Source of the DNA: Maritalea sp051251695 | Lineage (GTDB): Bacteria; Pseudomonadota; Alphaproteobacteria; Rhizobiales; Devosiaceae | Reading direction: 5' to 3' | NCBI RefSeq assembly: GCF_051251695.1 | Contig: NZ_JBPOEU010000002.1 | Coordinates: 62,001-126,000, forward strand | Length of the DNA: 64,000 nucleotides | Shown: piece by piece, positions 35,709 through 44,007 of the stretch | Layout of the letters: every line of letters starts with the position of its first letter | Position numbering within the stretch: the stretch's first letter is position 1 | Notes under the pieces: model-generated | What the model was told of the DNA's origin: nothing | Seen by the model: only the letters and a program-made list of their open reading frames with translations | Databases searched by the model: none | Program-made: the position numbers and the translations under genes

Positions 35709-37037
35709 ATGCAAAAGTTGAACATCGCGATTATTGGTTCAGGAATCTCAGGGTTAAGTTCAGCTTGGCTTTTATCCAAATCCCACAATGTTACGATTTT
35801 TGAAGCTGGTAGCTACTTGGGCGGCCACACCAACACTGTTGATGTCGAAACAAAAAATGGCACCATCCCGGTAGACACCGGTTTTATTGTTTACAACGAG
35901 CCAAATTATCCAAACCTCACGGCGTTATTTAACTACTTGGATATTGCGACCCATCACACAGATATGAGTTTTGCCTTTTCGGTGGACCGAGGACGGTACG
36001 AATATTCAGGTTCCGGCGCCAATGGTTTTTTCGGCCAACGCAGGAACTTCGTCAATATTGATCATTGGCAACAACTTAATGACATGATGAGGTTTTTCAA
36101 AACAGCGCCGACGCGGATTGCAGCCTACAACGACAATATTAGTCTTGGAGAATATCTTCTGGCCGAAAAATTCTCCCCGTTTTTCATCAACAACCACGTA
36201 ATTCCCATGGGCGCAGCTATTTGGTCGACCGACGTGGCCCGAATGATGTCATATCCAGCAAAAACATTTATCGATTTTTATGCCAACCATGCATTGTTGA
36301 AAATTAAGCAAAAACCAGATTGGCGTTCCGTGATCGGGGGTGGCCGCAGGTATATTAACCGTTTGTTGGAAGACGGTAACTTTAAAACCGTTCTAAATAA
36401 TCCGGTTAAGTCTGTTATCCGACACACCGACTGCGTTGAAATAGTCAGTGAAAGCGGGAAAATCGAAAAATTCGATCATGTTGTCATGGCGACGCACGCG
36501 GATACAACTTTGGCATTGTTAAATCAACCTGATGCGTCTGAATCAAACCTTTTAGGCCAATTCCCTTATCAGTTGAATAAGGCGGTGCTACACAGCGATA
36601 CCAGTTGGATGCCAAAACGCAAAAGGCTTTGGTCGTGTTGGAACTATTTAAAAGATAGCGCCAGCGATGAAGATCAATTGTGCGTCACCTATTGGATGAA
36701 CGAATTGCAGGAGTTGCACACAGATCAGGATCTTTTTGTCACACTGAACCCAACGGGGCAGATCGATGAAGACCTAATCTATTCAGAGTTTGACTATCAA
36801 CACCCCGTATTTAACGCAACAGCGATTCAAGCACAAAAATCCCTTTGGGAATTACAGGGGCAAAACCGCACTTGGTTCTGCGGCGCATATTTCGGTTACG
36901 GCTTTCACGAGGATGGAATTCAGTCTGGGCTAGCTGTAGCTGAAACATTGGGCAATGTAAGACGACCATGGAACGTTGAGAATGAGTCTGGGCGCATACA
37001 CGTTCATTCGCCAAGCGAAAAAGTAGCCGCTGAATGA
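35709..37037 (+). CDS. FAD/NAD(P)-dependent amine-oxidase-like protein of the RpoE-ChrR module
   Basis: About 442 residues starting MQKLN at 35709. The dinucleotide-binding loop is GSGISG (10-15), followed by EAGSYLGGHTNTV, the flavin-containing amine oxidase/desaturase-like pattern. GYGFHEDGIQSGLAVAE is the carboxyl FAD-binding part. In other alphaproteobacteria this protein and DUF1365 belong to the singlet-oxygen (RpoE) response and act with a cyclopropane-fatty-acid synthase in lipid modification. The next gene overlaps it by four bases. Confidence 0.82.
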   Translation: MQKLNIAIIGSGISGLSSAWLLSKSHNVTIFEAGSYLGGHTNTVDVETKNGTIPVDTGFIVYNEPNYPNLTALFNYLDIATHHTDMSFAFSVDRGRYEYSGSGANGFFGQRRNFVNIDHWQQLNDMMRFFKTAPTRIAAYNDNISLGEYLLAEKFSPFFINNHVIPMGAAIWSTDVARMMSYPAKTFIDFYANHALLKIKQKPDWRSVIGGGRRYINRLLEDGNFKTVLNNPVKSVIRHTDCVEIVSESGKIEKFDHVVMATHADTTLALLNQPDASESNLLGQFPYQLNKAVLHSDTSWMPKRKRLWSCWNYLKDSASDEDQLCVTYWMNELQELHTDQDLFVTLNPTGQIDEDLIYSEFDYQHPVFNATAIQAQKSLWELQGQNRTWFCGAYFGYGFHEDGIQSGLAVAETLGNVRRPWNVENESGRIHVHSPSEKVAAE

Positions 37038-37822
37038 CCAATACGCCCAACGCAATTTATAAAGGAACGGTTACCCACAAGCGTCTACGCCCGGTTAAAC
37101 ACGGGCTAAGCTATGGTGTGTTTAACTTATTATTGGATTGCGATGAAATTGACGATCTGGCCGGAAAACTAAAGTTCTTCTCGCATAATAAACCGAATTT
37201 GGTCAGCATTTACGATAAAGACCATGGCGACAGCAAACAGCTCGGCGCTTACTTGCGGGAGTTAGCGAAAAGCGCGGTTCCAGAAACGTCGATCGCCTCA
37301 TTTAAGATGCTAGCCTACCCCAGAGTTTTTGGTTACGCCTTCAATCCACTAACCGTATATTTTGGATTGGATGATGACGGCAAAATCCGGCTGATGGTCT
37401 ATGAGGTCAACAACACATTCGGCCAACGACATACTTATGTAATTCCTGCTGAACAACGCCCAGATGGCATGATCTGGCAAAATTGCGAAAAACAGTTTTA
37501 TGTTTCCCCATTTAACGATGTGAGCGGCAATTACACTTTCCATGTCACACCAATTGCCGAAAAACTCACGGTGGGAGTTGCTCTTCGCGATAACGATGGG
37601 CCAATTCTAAACGCCTTTTTTGCCGGCCACCGTCAACCCTTTTCAGATGGCCAATTGATTAAGGCAATAATCGGCACAGGATGGATGACGGTTAAGGTGA
37701 TGGCAGGAATTCATATTGAGGCGCTCAAATTGTGGTTCAAAGGCATGAAAATCAAACCACGCCCAGAGGCACCAAAGCGTTCAATCGAAATCGTAAAGAA
37801 GAAAACAAATCCCGCGGAATAG
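37034..37822 (+). CDS. DUF1365 protein
   Basis: 262 residues with the family core RVFGYAFNPLTVYFGLDDDGKIRLMVYEVNNTFGQRHTYVIP at about 95-140 and FYVSPFNDVSGNYTFHV. No signal peptide or clear membrane segment is seen. It is translated from an ATG that overlaps the stop of the FAD oxidoreductase (ATGA at 37034), and the two families travel together across bacteria. Membrane-lipid modification under oxidative stress is the likely setting. Confidence 0.85.
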   Translation: MTNTPNAIYKGTVTHKRLRPVKHGLSYGVFNLLLDCDEIDDLAGKLKFFSHNKPNLVSIYDKDHGDSKQLGAYLRELAKSAVPETSIASFKMLAYPRVFGYAFNPLTVYFGLDDDGKIRLMVYEVNNTFGQRHTYVIPAEQRPDGMIWQNCEKQFYVSPFNDVSGNYTFHVTPIAEKLTVGVALRDNDGPILNAFFAGHRQPFSDGQLIKAIIGTGWMTVKVMAGIHIEALKLWFKGMKIKPRPEAPKRSIEIVKKKTNPAE

Positions 37823-37834
37823 TCAACACGATTA

Positions 37835-38590
37835 TTAAGCCATAATACGCTTCATTGCCCAGAAGAAAACCCCGTTAGGCAAAATCCGCATCAACTTCAT
37901 CATTGTTGTGAAGCGCCAAGGGAACCTGATTTCAAACCTCCCTGCATTCAGGCCTTTTTCAATCTCAATTGCTGCTTTGTCTGGCGTAATCAGATCTGGC
38001 ATCGGAAAGGGATTATCGCGCGTCATGTCGGTATCCACAAACCCAGGATTGATCACTGAAACTGTAATCCCGTATTGCTCGAGTTCAGGCTTCAACGTCT
38101 CGGCCAAATTTATGAGAGCCGCTTTGGTTGGGCCGTAGGCAACAGAGCGCGGTAGGCCGCGATACCCAGCGACTGACGCGACAATAGCAATATGCCCCTG
38201 TCCTCGAGCTTTCATCAATGGCAGAAGTTTTCTGAGCGCATAAATCACGCCCATATAGTTCACTTCCACACCCTGACGAACTTTCTTAACATCCATGTCG
38301 ACGGCGTCCATCAAAGACCAAGCGCCAGCATTGAGCACCGCCAAATCGATGGGGCCACTTTGTTCAATTGCACCAATTGTTTCGCCGACATCTTCTTGGC
38401 GGGTCACATCAAGTGGAAAGGCATCAATATTTGAGGCTTTATTGACCAATTCAGCCAACTTATCTTTAGATCGGGCAGAAATGGCAACCTTATCGCCTGA
38501 TTTCGCCATGCGCTCAGCAAGGGCATAACCAATGCCTGAACTCGCTCCAGTAATCCAAACATGACGACGATTTTTATTTTGATTGTCCAT
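37835..38590 (-). CDS. Short-chain dehydrogenase/reductase
   Basis: About 251 residues. Cofactor motif TGASSGIG (14-21), NAG at 88-90, catalytic Ser139, Tyr152 and Lys156 (SVAYGPTKAAL). It reduces or oxidises a carbonyl or hydroxyl with NAD(P)H; the substrate is unknown. The ATG at 38590 overlaps the stop of chrR, making it the third gene of the rpoE-chrR operon, so it should be induced with the RpoE response. A TTG two codons upstream is a less likely start. Confidence 0.88.
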   Translation of the reverse strand: MDNQNKNRRHVWITGASSGIGYALAERMAKSGDKVAISARSKDKLAELVNKASNIDAFPLDVTRQEDVGETIGAIEQSGPIDLAVLNAGAWSLMDAVDMDVKKVRQGVEVNYMGVIYALRKLLPLMKARGQGHIAIVASVAGYRGLPRSVAYGPTKAALINLAETLKPELEQYGITVSVINPGFVDTDMTRDNPFPMPDLITPDKAAIEIEKGLNAGRFEIRFPWRFTTMMKLMRILPNGVFFWAMKRIMA

Positions 38591-38592
38591 TG

Positions 38593-39279
38593 TCAAATCT
38601 TAAAAATTGGTTGCAGTAAACGTTCAACAAAGCCCTTGAACTGGGTAGGCTTCTCTGTCGCCACCAAGCATATGCAGCTAGCACCAGCTTCTACAATTGG
38701 CTGATGATCAACATGCTCATCCAAGTCTGCGATGTCCCCTGGTCCAAAGCGACCAAAGCGATCTGTATAGGCACCAGAAAGAATGAGCGTCATTTCCACA
38801 CCGCCATGCCCATGTTCAGGCACAGCCTGTCCAGACTCAATGTTGAGCAGATAGAGCGAAGATGGAACATCTTTTCCCAAATCAATATCGTGCTTGGAAA
38901 TTCCAGGCGCAACTTTCTTCCATTTAATGTCAGATGTTTGCGAACCGATAAAGCGCTGCAACGGCAATGGCACATCGCCCGTTAACTTCACGCGAGCTTT
39001 GGGGAACTGGTGGATATTAGTGGCCAGCTCGCCATCAACATGCTCTTCATCTTGCGTGTCGATTGCTGCCATCAATTTCAAAAACGCATCTTGATCAACT
39101 GCATCCCCAACTTCGCGTTCAAGCAATGTTCCGCCTAATTGCTCTGCATCGCGTGCTGCAAGACGGCAGGTATCACACATAGCAATATGCGAAGCCACTA
39201 TGACTGAAAAAGCACCATCAAGGTCGCCACTTGCGTAACGAATTAGGGTAGCGTCATCTAGGTGATGGATCGTTTTCAT
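38593..39279 (-). CDS. chrR: ChrR-type zinc anti-sigma factor
   Basis: 228 residues. The amino-terminal zinc anti-sigma domain has His6, His31, Cys35 and Cys38, the same positions that bind zinc in Rhodobacter sphaeroides ChrR. The carboxyl cupin domain has His156, His158, Glu162 and His192, with the same spacing as the second metal site of that protein. ChrR holds RpoE inactive and releases it on singlet oxygen or organic hydroperoxide. Its ATG overlaps the rpoE stop. Confidence 0.93.
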   Translation of the reverse strand: MKTIHHLDDATLIRYASGDLDGAFSVIVASHIAMCDTCRLAARDAEQLGGTLLEREVGDAVDQDAFLKLMAAIDTQDEEHVDGELATNIHQFPKARVKLTGDVPLPLQRFIGSQTSDIKWKKVAPGISKHDIDLGKDVPSSLYLLNIESGQAVPEHGHGGVEMTLILSGAYTDRFGRFGPGDIADLDEHVDHQPIVEAGASCICLVATEKPTQFKGFVERLLQPIFKI

Positions 39280-39875
39280 CGCACCGCCTCCAATTTGTTT
39301 TTTAATTTACCATATGCCAGCCGCATTCTAGATTTCACCGTTCCAATGGGCAGTGAAAGCTTTTTGGCAATTTCGCTTTGGCTAAGATCGGCAATGAATG
39401 CCAATCGAATTACATCCCGTTGATCGCTCGGCAGTTCATCTAAAGCCGCACTGACACAGGTTTCACGTTCAAATTGCAAAACCTGTTCGTCACTAGCTTT
39501 ATCGTCGGTTGCAATTTCCATTTCATAAACGTCCTCATAAGGACGAGATGAAGCCTTACGGAACAAATCTATCCGCGCATTACGCGCAATCGTAAATATC
39601 CACGAACTTACCGTGCCTCGGTCTGGCGAAAATTGCGATGACTTTCGCCAAACAGTCATCATTACATCCTGCATTAAATCCTCAGCCTGCATAATATTGG
39701 TCCCGCCTTTAAGCATCATAGCTTTAATTCGGGGCGCAAAATATTCGAAGAGAGTCTGAAATGCTTGCCGGTCTTGGCGTTCACCCACCATAGCAATGAG
39801 CCTGCGGTGTTCGCTCGCCAATTCGGTTGCCGACTTATGGTCTATATCACTCACAAGTTTTAATGCCAATCGCAT
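39276..39875 (-). CDS. rpoE: RpoE-type ECF sigma factor, partner of ChrR
   Basis: 199 residues from the ATG at 39875, preceded by GGGAG eight bases upstream. Region 2 contains QAEDLMQDVMMTVWRKSSQFSPDRGTVSSWIFTIARNARID and region 4 contains LSQSEIAKKLSLPIGTVKSRMRLAYGKL. It is the group that answers to singlet oxygen with ChrR. The operon is rpoE-chrR-SDR, all overlapping, and the nearby divergent DUF2177/FAD oxidoreductase/DUF1365 genes are probable targets. Confidence 0.93.
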   Translation of the reverse strand: MRLALKLVSDIDHKSATELASEHRRLIAMVGERQDRQAFQTLFEYFAPRIKAMMLKGGTNIMQAEDLMQDVMMTVWRKSSQFSPDRGTVSSWIFTIARNARIDLFRKASSRPYEDVYEMEIATDDKASDEQVLQFERETCVSAALDELPSDQRDVIRLAFIADLSQSEIAKKLSLPIGTVKSRMRLAYGKLKNKLEAVR

Positions 39876-39898
39876 GTTGCAGTCTCCCAAATCTATAA

Positions 39899-39928
39899 GC
39901 GTTACGCATGGAAACGTCGAGTGGATTA
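39899..39928 (-). promoter_or_regulatory. Possible RpoE-dependent promoter of rpoE-chrR
   Basis: Reading on the minus strand, TAATCC (39928-39923) and TAACGC (39904-39899) are 18 bases apart, resembling the TGATCC/TAAG-type promoters I recall for R. sphaeroides RpoE. A similar TGATCC lies at 35648-35653 before the FAD oxidoreductase. This is a weak match. Confidence 0.3.
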
Positions 39929-40017
39929 CCGCAAATTGAAATTTATTAAACATTTTCGGCAATTGAGATACAAATATCCTTTGCCCATCAAACAGCCTAT
40001 TGATCTGCTAGTTGTCT

Positions 40018-40380
40018 TCAAACCAGTTCAATGGAAATACCGCTATTGGAAATCGCTTTGAGGTGGGATTGATCTGTTCCTCGTTCTGTAACAAGAGTGT
40101 TCACGATGTTGACCGGACCGATTTGATAGGCTGCGGCAGTTCCAATTTTATCTTCATTGGCGACCGCCATCATTTCAGAAGACACTTCAATCATTGCGCC
40201 AGTTGTCATCTCACTTCGTTTGTCAAAATTTCCAGCAATCAAGACAACTACAGCTTGTGGGTGCTCAGACAAAGCCACTGCAATCTGAGGGCTTTTGGTT
40301 ATTGCTCTAAGTGGCATGGACTTCGGCAGAGGGGTAGGCATCCTCGTTCTATCGGCAAACCTCGAAATCGACGCGGTTTT
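40018..40380 (-). pseudogene. Decayed DeoR-family regulator (C-terminal remnant)
   Basis: The frame, open from 40380 down to the stop at 40018 (a TAG sits at 40383-40381), encodes pieces of a DeoR/GlpR sensor domain: ITKSPQIAVALSEHPQAVVVLIAGNFDKRSEMTTG, then directly MIEVSSEMMAVANEDKIGTAAAYQIGPVNIVNTLVTE. In intact proteins a stretch of roughly 40-60 residues separates these two parts, and an HTH domain precedes them. Both are missing here, as the space to the next gene is only about 55 bases. So this is a gene remnant with an internal deletion and no DNA-binding part. An ATG at 40341 could give a 107-residue product, but function is doubtful. Confidence 0.65.
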
Positions 40381-40435
40381 CTAGCTGGTCAGAAATTCAC
40401 AAGTTGAAGCGATAAAACGAAAATAGCACCGCCAC

Positions 40436-40765
40436 TCACATCGACAGAGCTTCTTGCACATCCTTAGTCCAACCAAGATGCAATGTATCCTTAAGCTCAA
40501 TGACGGGGCGTTTCATCAACGAGGGGTTTTCAACCAGCAGTTCAAGGGCAGGTTTGGTGCGATCAGCTTCACTGAGTTGTCGCCACGTTGTGGATTTTTT
40601 GTTGATCAGTTTATCTTCGCCGAACGCTTTCAGGAATTGAGAAAGCTGTTTCTCTTCTAAAGGAGACTGGCGCACATCGACAAACGTCACCTCATGGCCC
40701 TTCGCTTCCAACATCTTTTTTGCCTTGCGGCAGGTGTCGCAATTTTTCAATCCATAAAGCTTCAT
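40436..40765 (-). CDS. ArsC/Spx-family protein (YffB-like)
   Basis: 109 residues with a thioredoxin-like fold. The redox motif is CDTC (Cys9 and Cys12) and the later RPVIELKDTLHLGWT matches YffB-type proteins rather than true arsenate reductases, whose catalytic loop lacks this CxxC. Such proteins may be glutathione-dependent thiol reductases; no arsenic gene lies nearby. It begins four bases after the peptidase gene, so it is likely cotranscribed. Confidence 0.82.
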   Translation of the reverse strand: MKLYGLKNCDTCRKAKKMLEAKGHEVTFVDVRQSPLEEKQLSQFLKAFGEDKLINKKSTTWRQLSEADRTKPALELLVENPSLMKRPVIELKDTLHLGWTKDVQEALSM

Positions 40766-40769
40766 CGTT

Positions 40770-41810
40770 TTACTCTTTATCGTTTAACATGGAATTACGC
40801 AGTTCAGGAAATGCTATTCCATCATATCCTTCACGGCTTTTTCCGTGCCACATGGCCGTTAAAACGGCCTCCTCGACCGCCTCAACAGCTCCCAGGAACA
40901 TCTGATCCAGCAGCGATTCATTCAAACGCTCAAACTGAACTGTGGCTTTTCCAACGTTGGTTTGAGCCTGATTGGCAGTTGAAAACGCCAATGCGATATC
41001 GCCGCTGCCATGACCCAGAAAACTACCCATTCGCCCCAGCGCTGCACTCGAACGGCTCGCGACGCGTTTTAGTTGCCGAGAACATAGGGGCGCATTGGTG
41101 GCCAAAAGGATGATGATTGACCCCCGATCTGGTGTCTCATTTTCGCCGTTCGTTTCTAAAAGTCGCTTACCACAAAACCGAAACTCGCTTTGTTTGCCAA
41201 AGTTCGAAAGTACCAGCGCGCCAATCGTATATTGAAGGTCATCGCCAATTTGCACCAAACGTGATGCACTGCCGACCCCACCAGCAAAACCAAAGCTCTT
41301 CATGCCGGTGCCCGCACCGACAGACCCCAGCTCAAATTCAGCTGCTGCGCTATCCAGCGCTGCTTGGGCCATATCTTCACTGACATGCAGCGCTTGAATA
41401 TCGTTAAGCAGTCCATCGTTACACTCAAACGCAAGAGGATTGACGGTTGGCAGTTTGCGACCAATTTCGGGATTTTGCGCTATTGCGCGTTTGGTCAGAA
41501 CGGTTGAACAGGTCGGCATGGCAAACGTATTGCTCAATAAAATTGGTGTTTCAATTTGCCCCAATTCCTTCACCTGCACCAGCCCAACGCTTTTACCAAA
41601 GCCATTAAGCACCGCTACACCTGCTTCCAATTTTTGAGAAAACATATTGCCAGAATGCGGCAAAACCGCAGTCACGCCGGTACGAGCCGAACCATCATTT
41701 TTCGTGCAATGGCCGACGCGCACGCCAGCAACATCGCTGATCATGTTTGTTGGTCCCGTCGGCAAACGCCACCAACCACTTGTCAGGTTTTCAAATTCGG
41801 GATCGCGCAA
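40770..41810 (-). CDS. S58-family peptidase (DmpA-like aminopeptidase)
   Basis: 346 residues. A TTG at 41810 with GGAG six bases upstream is the likely start. The P1/DmpA core is clear: ISDVAGVRVGHCT, ELGSVGAGTGMKSFGFAGGVGSASR and RGSIIILLATNAPLCSRQLKRVASR. Gly230-Ser231 is the expected self-cleavage point; Ser231 then becomes the amino-terminal nucleophile. Such enzymes release L-residues from peptides and D-residues from amides or esters, or cut beta-peptides. It follows the M55 peptidase by 22 bases. Confidence 0.88.
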   Translation of the reverse strand: MRDPEFENLTSGWWRLPTGPTNMISDVAGVRVGHCTKNDGSARTGVTAVLPHSGNMFSQKLEAGVAVLNGFGKSVGLVQVKELGQIETPILLSNTFAMPTCSTVLTKRAIAQNPEIGRKLPTVNPLAFECNDGLLNDIQALHVSEDMAQAALDSAAAEFELGSVGAGTGMKSFGFAGGVGSASRLVQIGDDLQYTIGALVLSNFGKQSEFRFCGKRLLETNGENETPDRGSIIILLATNAPLCSRQLKRVASRSSAALGRMGSFLGHGSGDIALAFSTANQAQTNVGKATVQFERLNESLLDQMFLGAVEAVEEAVLTAMWHGKSREGYDGIAFPELRNSMLNDKE

Positions 41811-41832
41811 AACTCACTCCAACTTAAAGGCT

Positions 41833-42654
41833 TTAAAGCATTCCACTCGAGATGAGCGCCATCGCCATGATTGAGCCAATGACGTCTTGATAATTGTCAG
41901 CAACAAACGTGACCCGGAGCGCATCTTTTCGTTGCACAAATGGCAGTAAAACGGCACCGTCCGCAAAGGCTTGCTTGGTGAAGGCGATTTCAACGTTGAG
42001 CGGCGGCACAATTAACTGATCAACTTTTGCGCCAGATGCGTTGCGTACAACTTTTGTGACATCTGCTTCGATAAGTTCCCGCGCTTTTTGCGGCGAAAGC
42101 GAATTGGTTGATGCAGCGCCAATCGTGTTTTTCACAACGATAGATTTTGCGTTCGGGAATTGGTTGGCAATTTCGGCCGCAAGATGTTGATCGCCGCTTA
42201 CCGCGAGCAAGGGCACACCAATTTGGGCGGCATACCCACCAAACAGGGTTGGTTCCCCAACCATTTGGCCGTTTATTTCAATGCGTTGAAACGCCAACCC
42301 GCTGATCGTGTGCGCCAATACTCCAAAGTTAGAAGCTGCTGCATGATAACCAATCAGAATGACACCCGCATGATGTGGTTCTATGCCCTCAATCATCGAG
42401 AGCGGCCGCATAATGCCCGCCACCACCCTTGCGCGCGGGTCTAGATCTTCGGCAATCATGTTGCGCATTTTGCCGTGTGAATCTGCCACAGTGACTTCAG
42501 TTGCGCCGCCCGCAAATGCACCTCGAATTGCAGCATTTGCTTCTTGTGTCATCAGACGACGAGCAACTTCATATTCAGGATTGCCAGTTTGGCCTTGAAT
42601 ACCGTCTGACACCCCAGCTACACCTTCAATATCGACCGAAATAAAAATATGCAT
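41833..42654 (-). CDS. M55-family D-aminopeptidase (DppA-like)
   Basis: About 273 residues starting at the ATG at 42654 behind GAGG. The zinc ligands are in the opening VDIEGVAGV (Asp and Glu at residues 7-9) and in the central HHAGVILIGYHAAAS. DppA forms a large ring-shaped oligomer that frees D-amino acids from short peptides, such as peptidoglycan fragments. It sits in one operon with a membrane protein of AbrB type and an S58 peptidase. Confidence 0.88.
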   Translation of the reverse strand: MHIFISVDIEGVAGVSDGIQGQTGNPEYEVARRLMTQEANAAIRGAFAGGATEVTVADSHGKMRNMIAEDLDPRARVVAGIMRPLSMIEGIEPHHAGVILIGYHAAASNFGVLAHTISGLAFQRIEINGQMVGEPTLFGGYAAQIGVPLLAVSGDQHLAAEIANQFPNAKSIVVKNTIGAASTNSLSPQKARELIEADVTKVVRNASGAKVDQLIVPPLNVEIAFTKQAFADGAVLLPFVQRKDALRVTFVADNYQDVIGSIMAMALISSGML

Positions 42655-42732
42655 AAAACACCTCAAAGTTCGAACGGCACATAACGACTTGCCAGTCCTA
42701 CCAAATCAGTTGACCCATTTAATTGCAAACGG

Positions 42733-43764
42733 TCAGTCTTTACCCCACCACATCAACGCCAGGGGCACAAAGAAACTCAGATAGAACAACCGCGCTATAT
42801 GGTGAGTAGCGACAAATGTTGGATCAAGATCTAGGGCAAACGCCATCGCTGCCATAACTTCCACCCCACCGGGCGCGAACGCTACCACCAGTTGGGCGAT
42901 TGGTAAGTCAACAAAGAGCGACAATAAAAATGCAAATAGAACAGCTGCAAACATACCCACAAACGTAATCGCCATGCCTGCTGAAAAGGCCTTTTTCAGT
43001 TCAACATAGCTCACGCCGGAAAACCGCGTGCCGATCATGCTGCCCAAAATTGTAAGGGCTGGCAGGGTCAACCATTCAGGCATATGCCCTGAAACGATAC
43101 CTGTTAGGTGACTAGTGAGCGAAATAAACATGCCCGATAGAACGAAGGCTGCAGGGACTTTAAACTTTTTAAAACCAAGTCCTAACAACGCGGCAACGGC
43201 CAAACTGGCCGCAACCCAAGAAAGGGCCATAAAGCTTGTGGGACGAGAAAAGCCATTCGCCGCCAACCCAGACCAAACGACAACCATGGGCACCACCAAA
43301 GTCAGTGCCAAAACACGGATGCTTTGTACGATGGACACCAAACGGATATCGGCCCCCGTGTCCATGCCCAGCCCGATGACAAAACTCAAATGCCCCGGCG
43401 AAGCGCCCAACACTGCGGTTTTTGCGTCATATTTCCAATATTTCTTCAACACCCATTGGCTGAGAAAAAACGCGGCCGTTACTGTTATAACGATGGTCGC
43501 AAGACTAAACGGCCATTGTTTTGCGCTTTGATAGACCTCAGGGGTAACGCTGGTCCCCATCGATAGACCAATCACCAAAAAGGAAATGTCTCGCACGCGA
43601 GGCTCGAACGCCAGCTTGACCCCCAAAAGGCCAGCCAACGTAACCGCGATAGATGGACCCGTAAGCGCGGGTGCAGGTAGTTGAATGGCAAATGCCAAAA
43701 CAGCACCAACACTGCCAATAAACAGCGAGAGGATTGTTTTTCGCCACAATGCGAAATCTGTCAT
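42733..43764 (-). CDS. AbrB-family membrane protein (putative ammonia monooxygenase family)
   Basis: About 343 residues with ten or eleven helices arranged as two repeats. LTGPSIAVTLAGLLGVKLAF and the repeated VLGASPGHLSFVIGLGMDTGADIRLVSIVQSIRVLALTLVVPM and FAPGGVEVMAAMAFALDLDPTFVATHHIARLFYLSFFVPL mark the AbrB/TIGR03082 family. The old name ammonia monooxygenase is misleading, as these are transporter-like proteins of unknown substrate. It heads the two-peptidase operon and could import or export peptides or amino acids; inferred. Confidence 0.8.
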   Translation of the reverse strand: MTDFALWRKTILSLFIGSVGAVLAFAIQLPAPALTGPSIAVTLAGLLGVKLAFEPRVRDISFLVIGLSMGTSVTPEVYQSAKQWPFSLATIVITVTAAFFLSQWVLKKYWKYDAKTAVLGASPGHLSFVIGLGMDTGADIRLVSIVQSIRVLALTLVVPMVVVWSGLAANGFSRPTSFMALSWVAASLAVAALLGLGFKKFKVPAAFVLSGMFISLTSHLTGIVSGHMPEWLTLPALTILGSMIGTRFSGVSYVELKKAFSAGMAITFVGMFAAVLFAFLLSLFVDLPIAQLVVAFAPGGVEVMAAMAFALDLDPTFVATHHIARLFYLSFFVPLALMWWGKD

Positions 43765-43772
43765 AATTATCA

Positions 43773-43820
43773 CCACATATTTGTTCGAACCGATTACCCG
43801 CTTGTGCCGAACATTTGTGG
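43773..43820. promoter_or_regulatory. Imperfect dyad between AbrB-type and aldolase genes
   Basis: CCACATATTTGTTCG at 43773-43787 and CGAACATTTGTGG at 43808-43820 are imperfect inverted copies, in the divergent promoter region of 243 bases. It may be a regulator site; none is known. Confidence 0.3.
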
Positions 43821-44007
43821 GACGATAGGCAAATCTCTAAAAAAAGAGACTCAACGGGGAAAGCATCAAAATAATACGCAGCCTTGGCCATCATCGCAAG
43901 ATGAAAGAGCGAAATTTCGAACAACTTAGTGCTTGGCGACATTGGGGGATTATGCCAATCTCGGCCAAAAGCTAACTTCCCTTCTGCTCTCCAAGGCGTA
44001 TTTCATC

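Noticed and set aside
40012..40407. A 131-codon plus-strand frame opposite the DeoR remnant
   Set aside because: The minus strand keeps recognisable DeoR sensor sequence, the plus frame gives no recognisable protein and no ribosome-binding site.
40436..40765. Annotation as arsenate reductase
   Set aside because: The CDTC motif and the carboxyl pattern fit the YffB/Spx branch, and no other arsenic gene is present.
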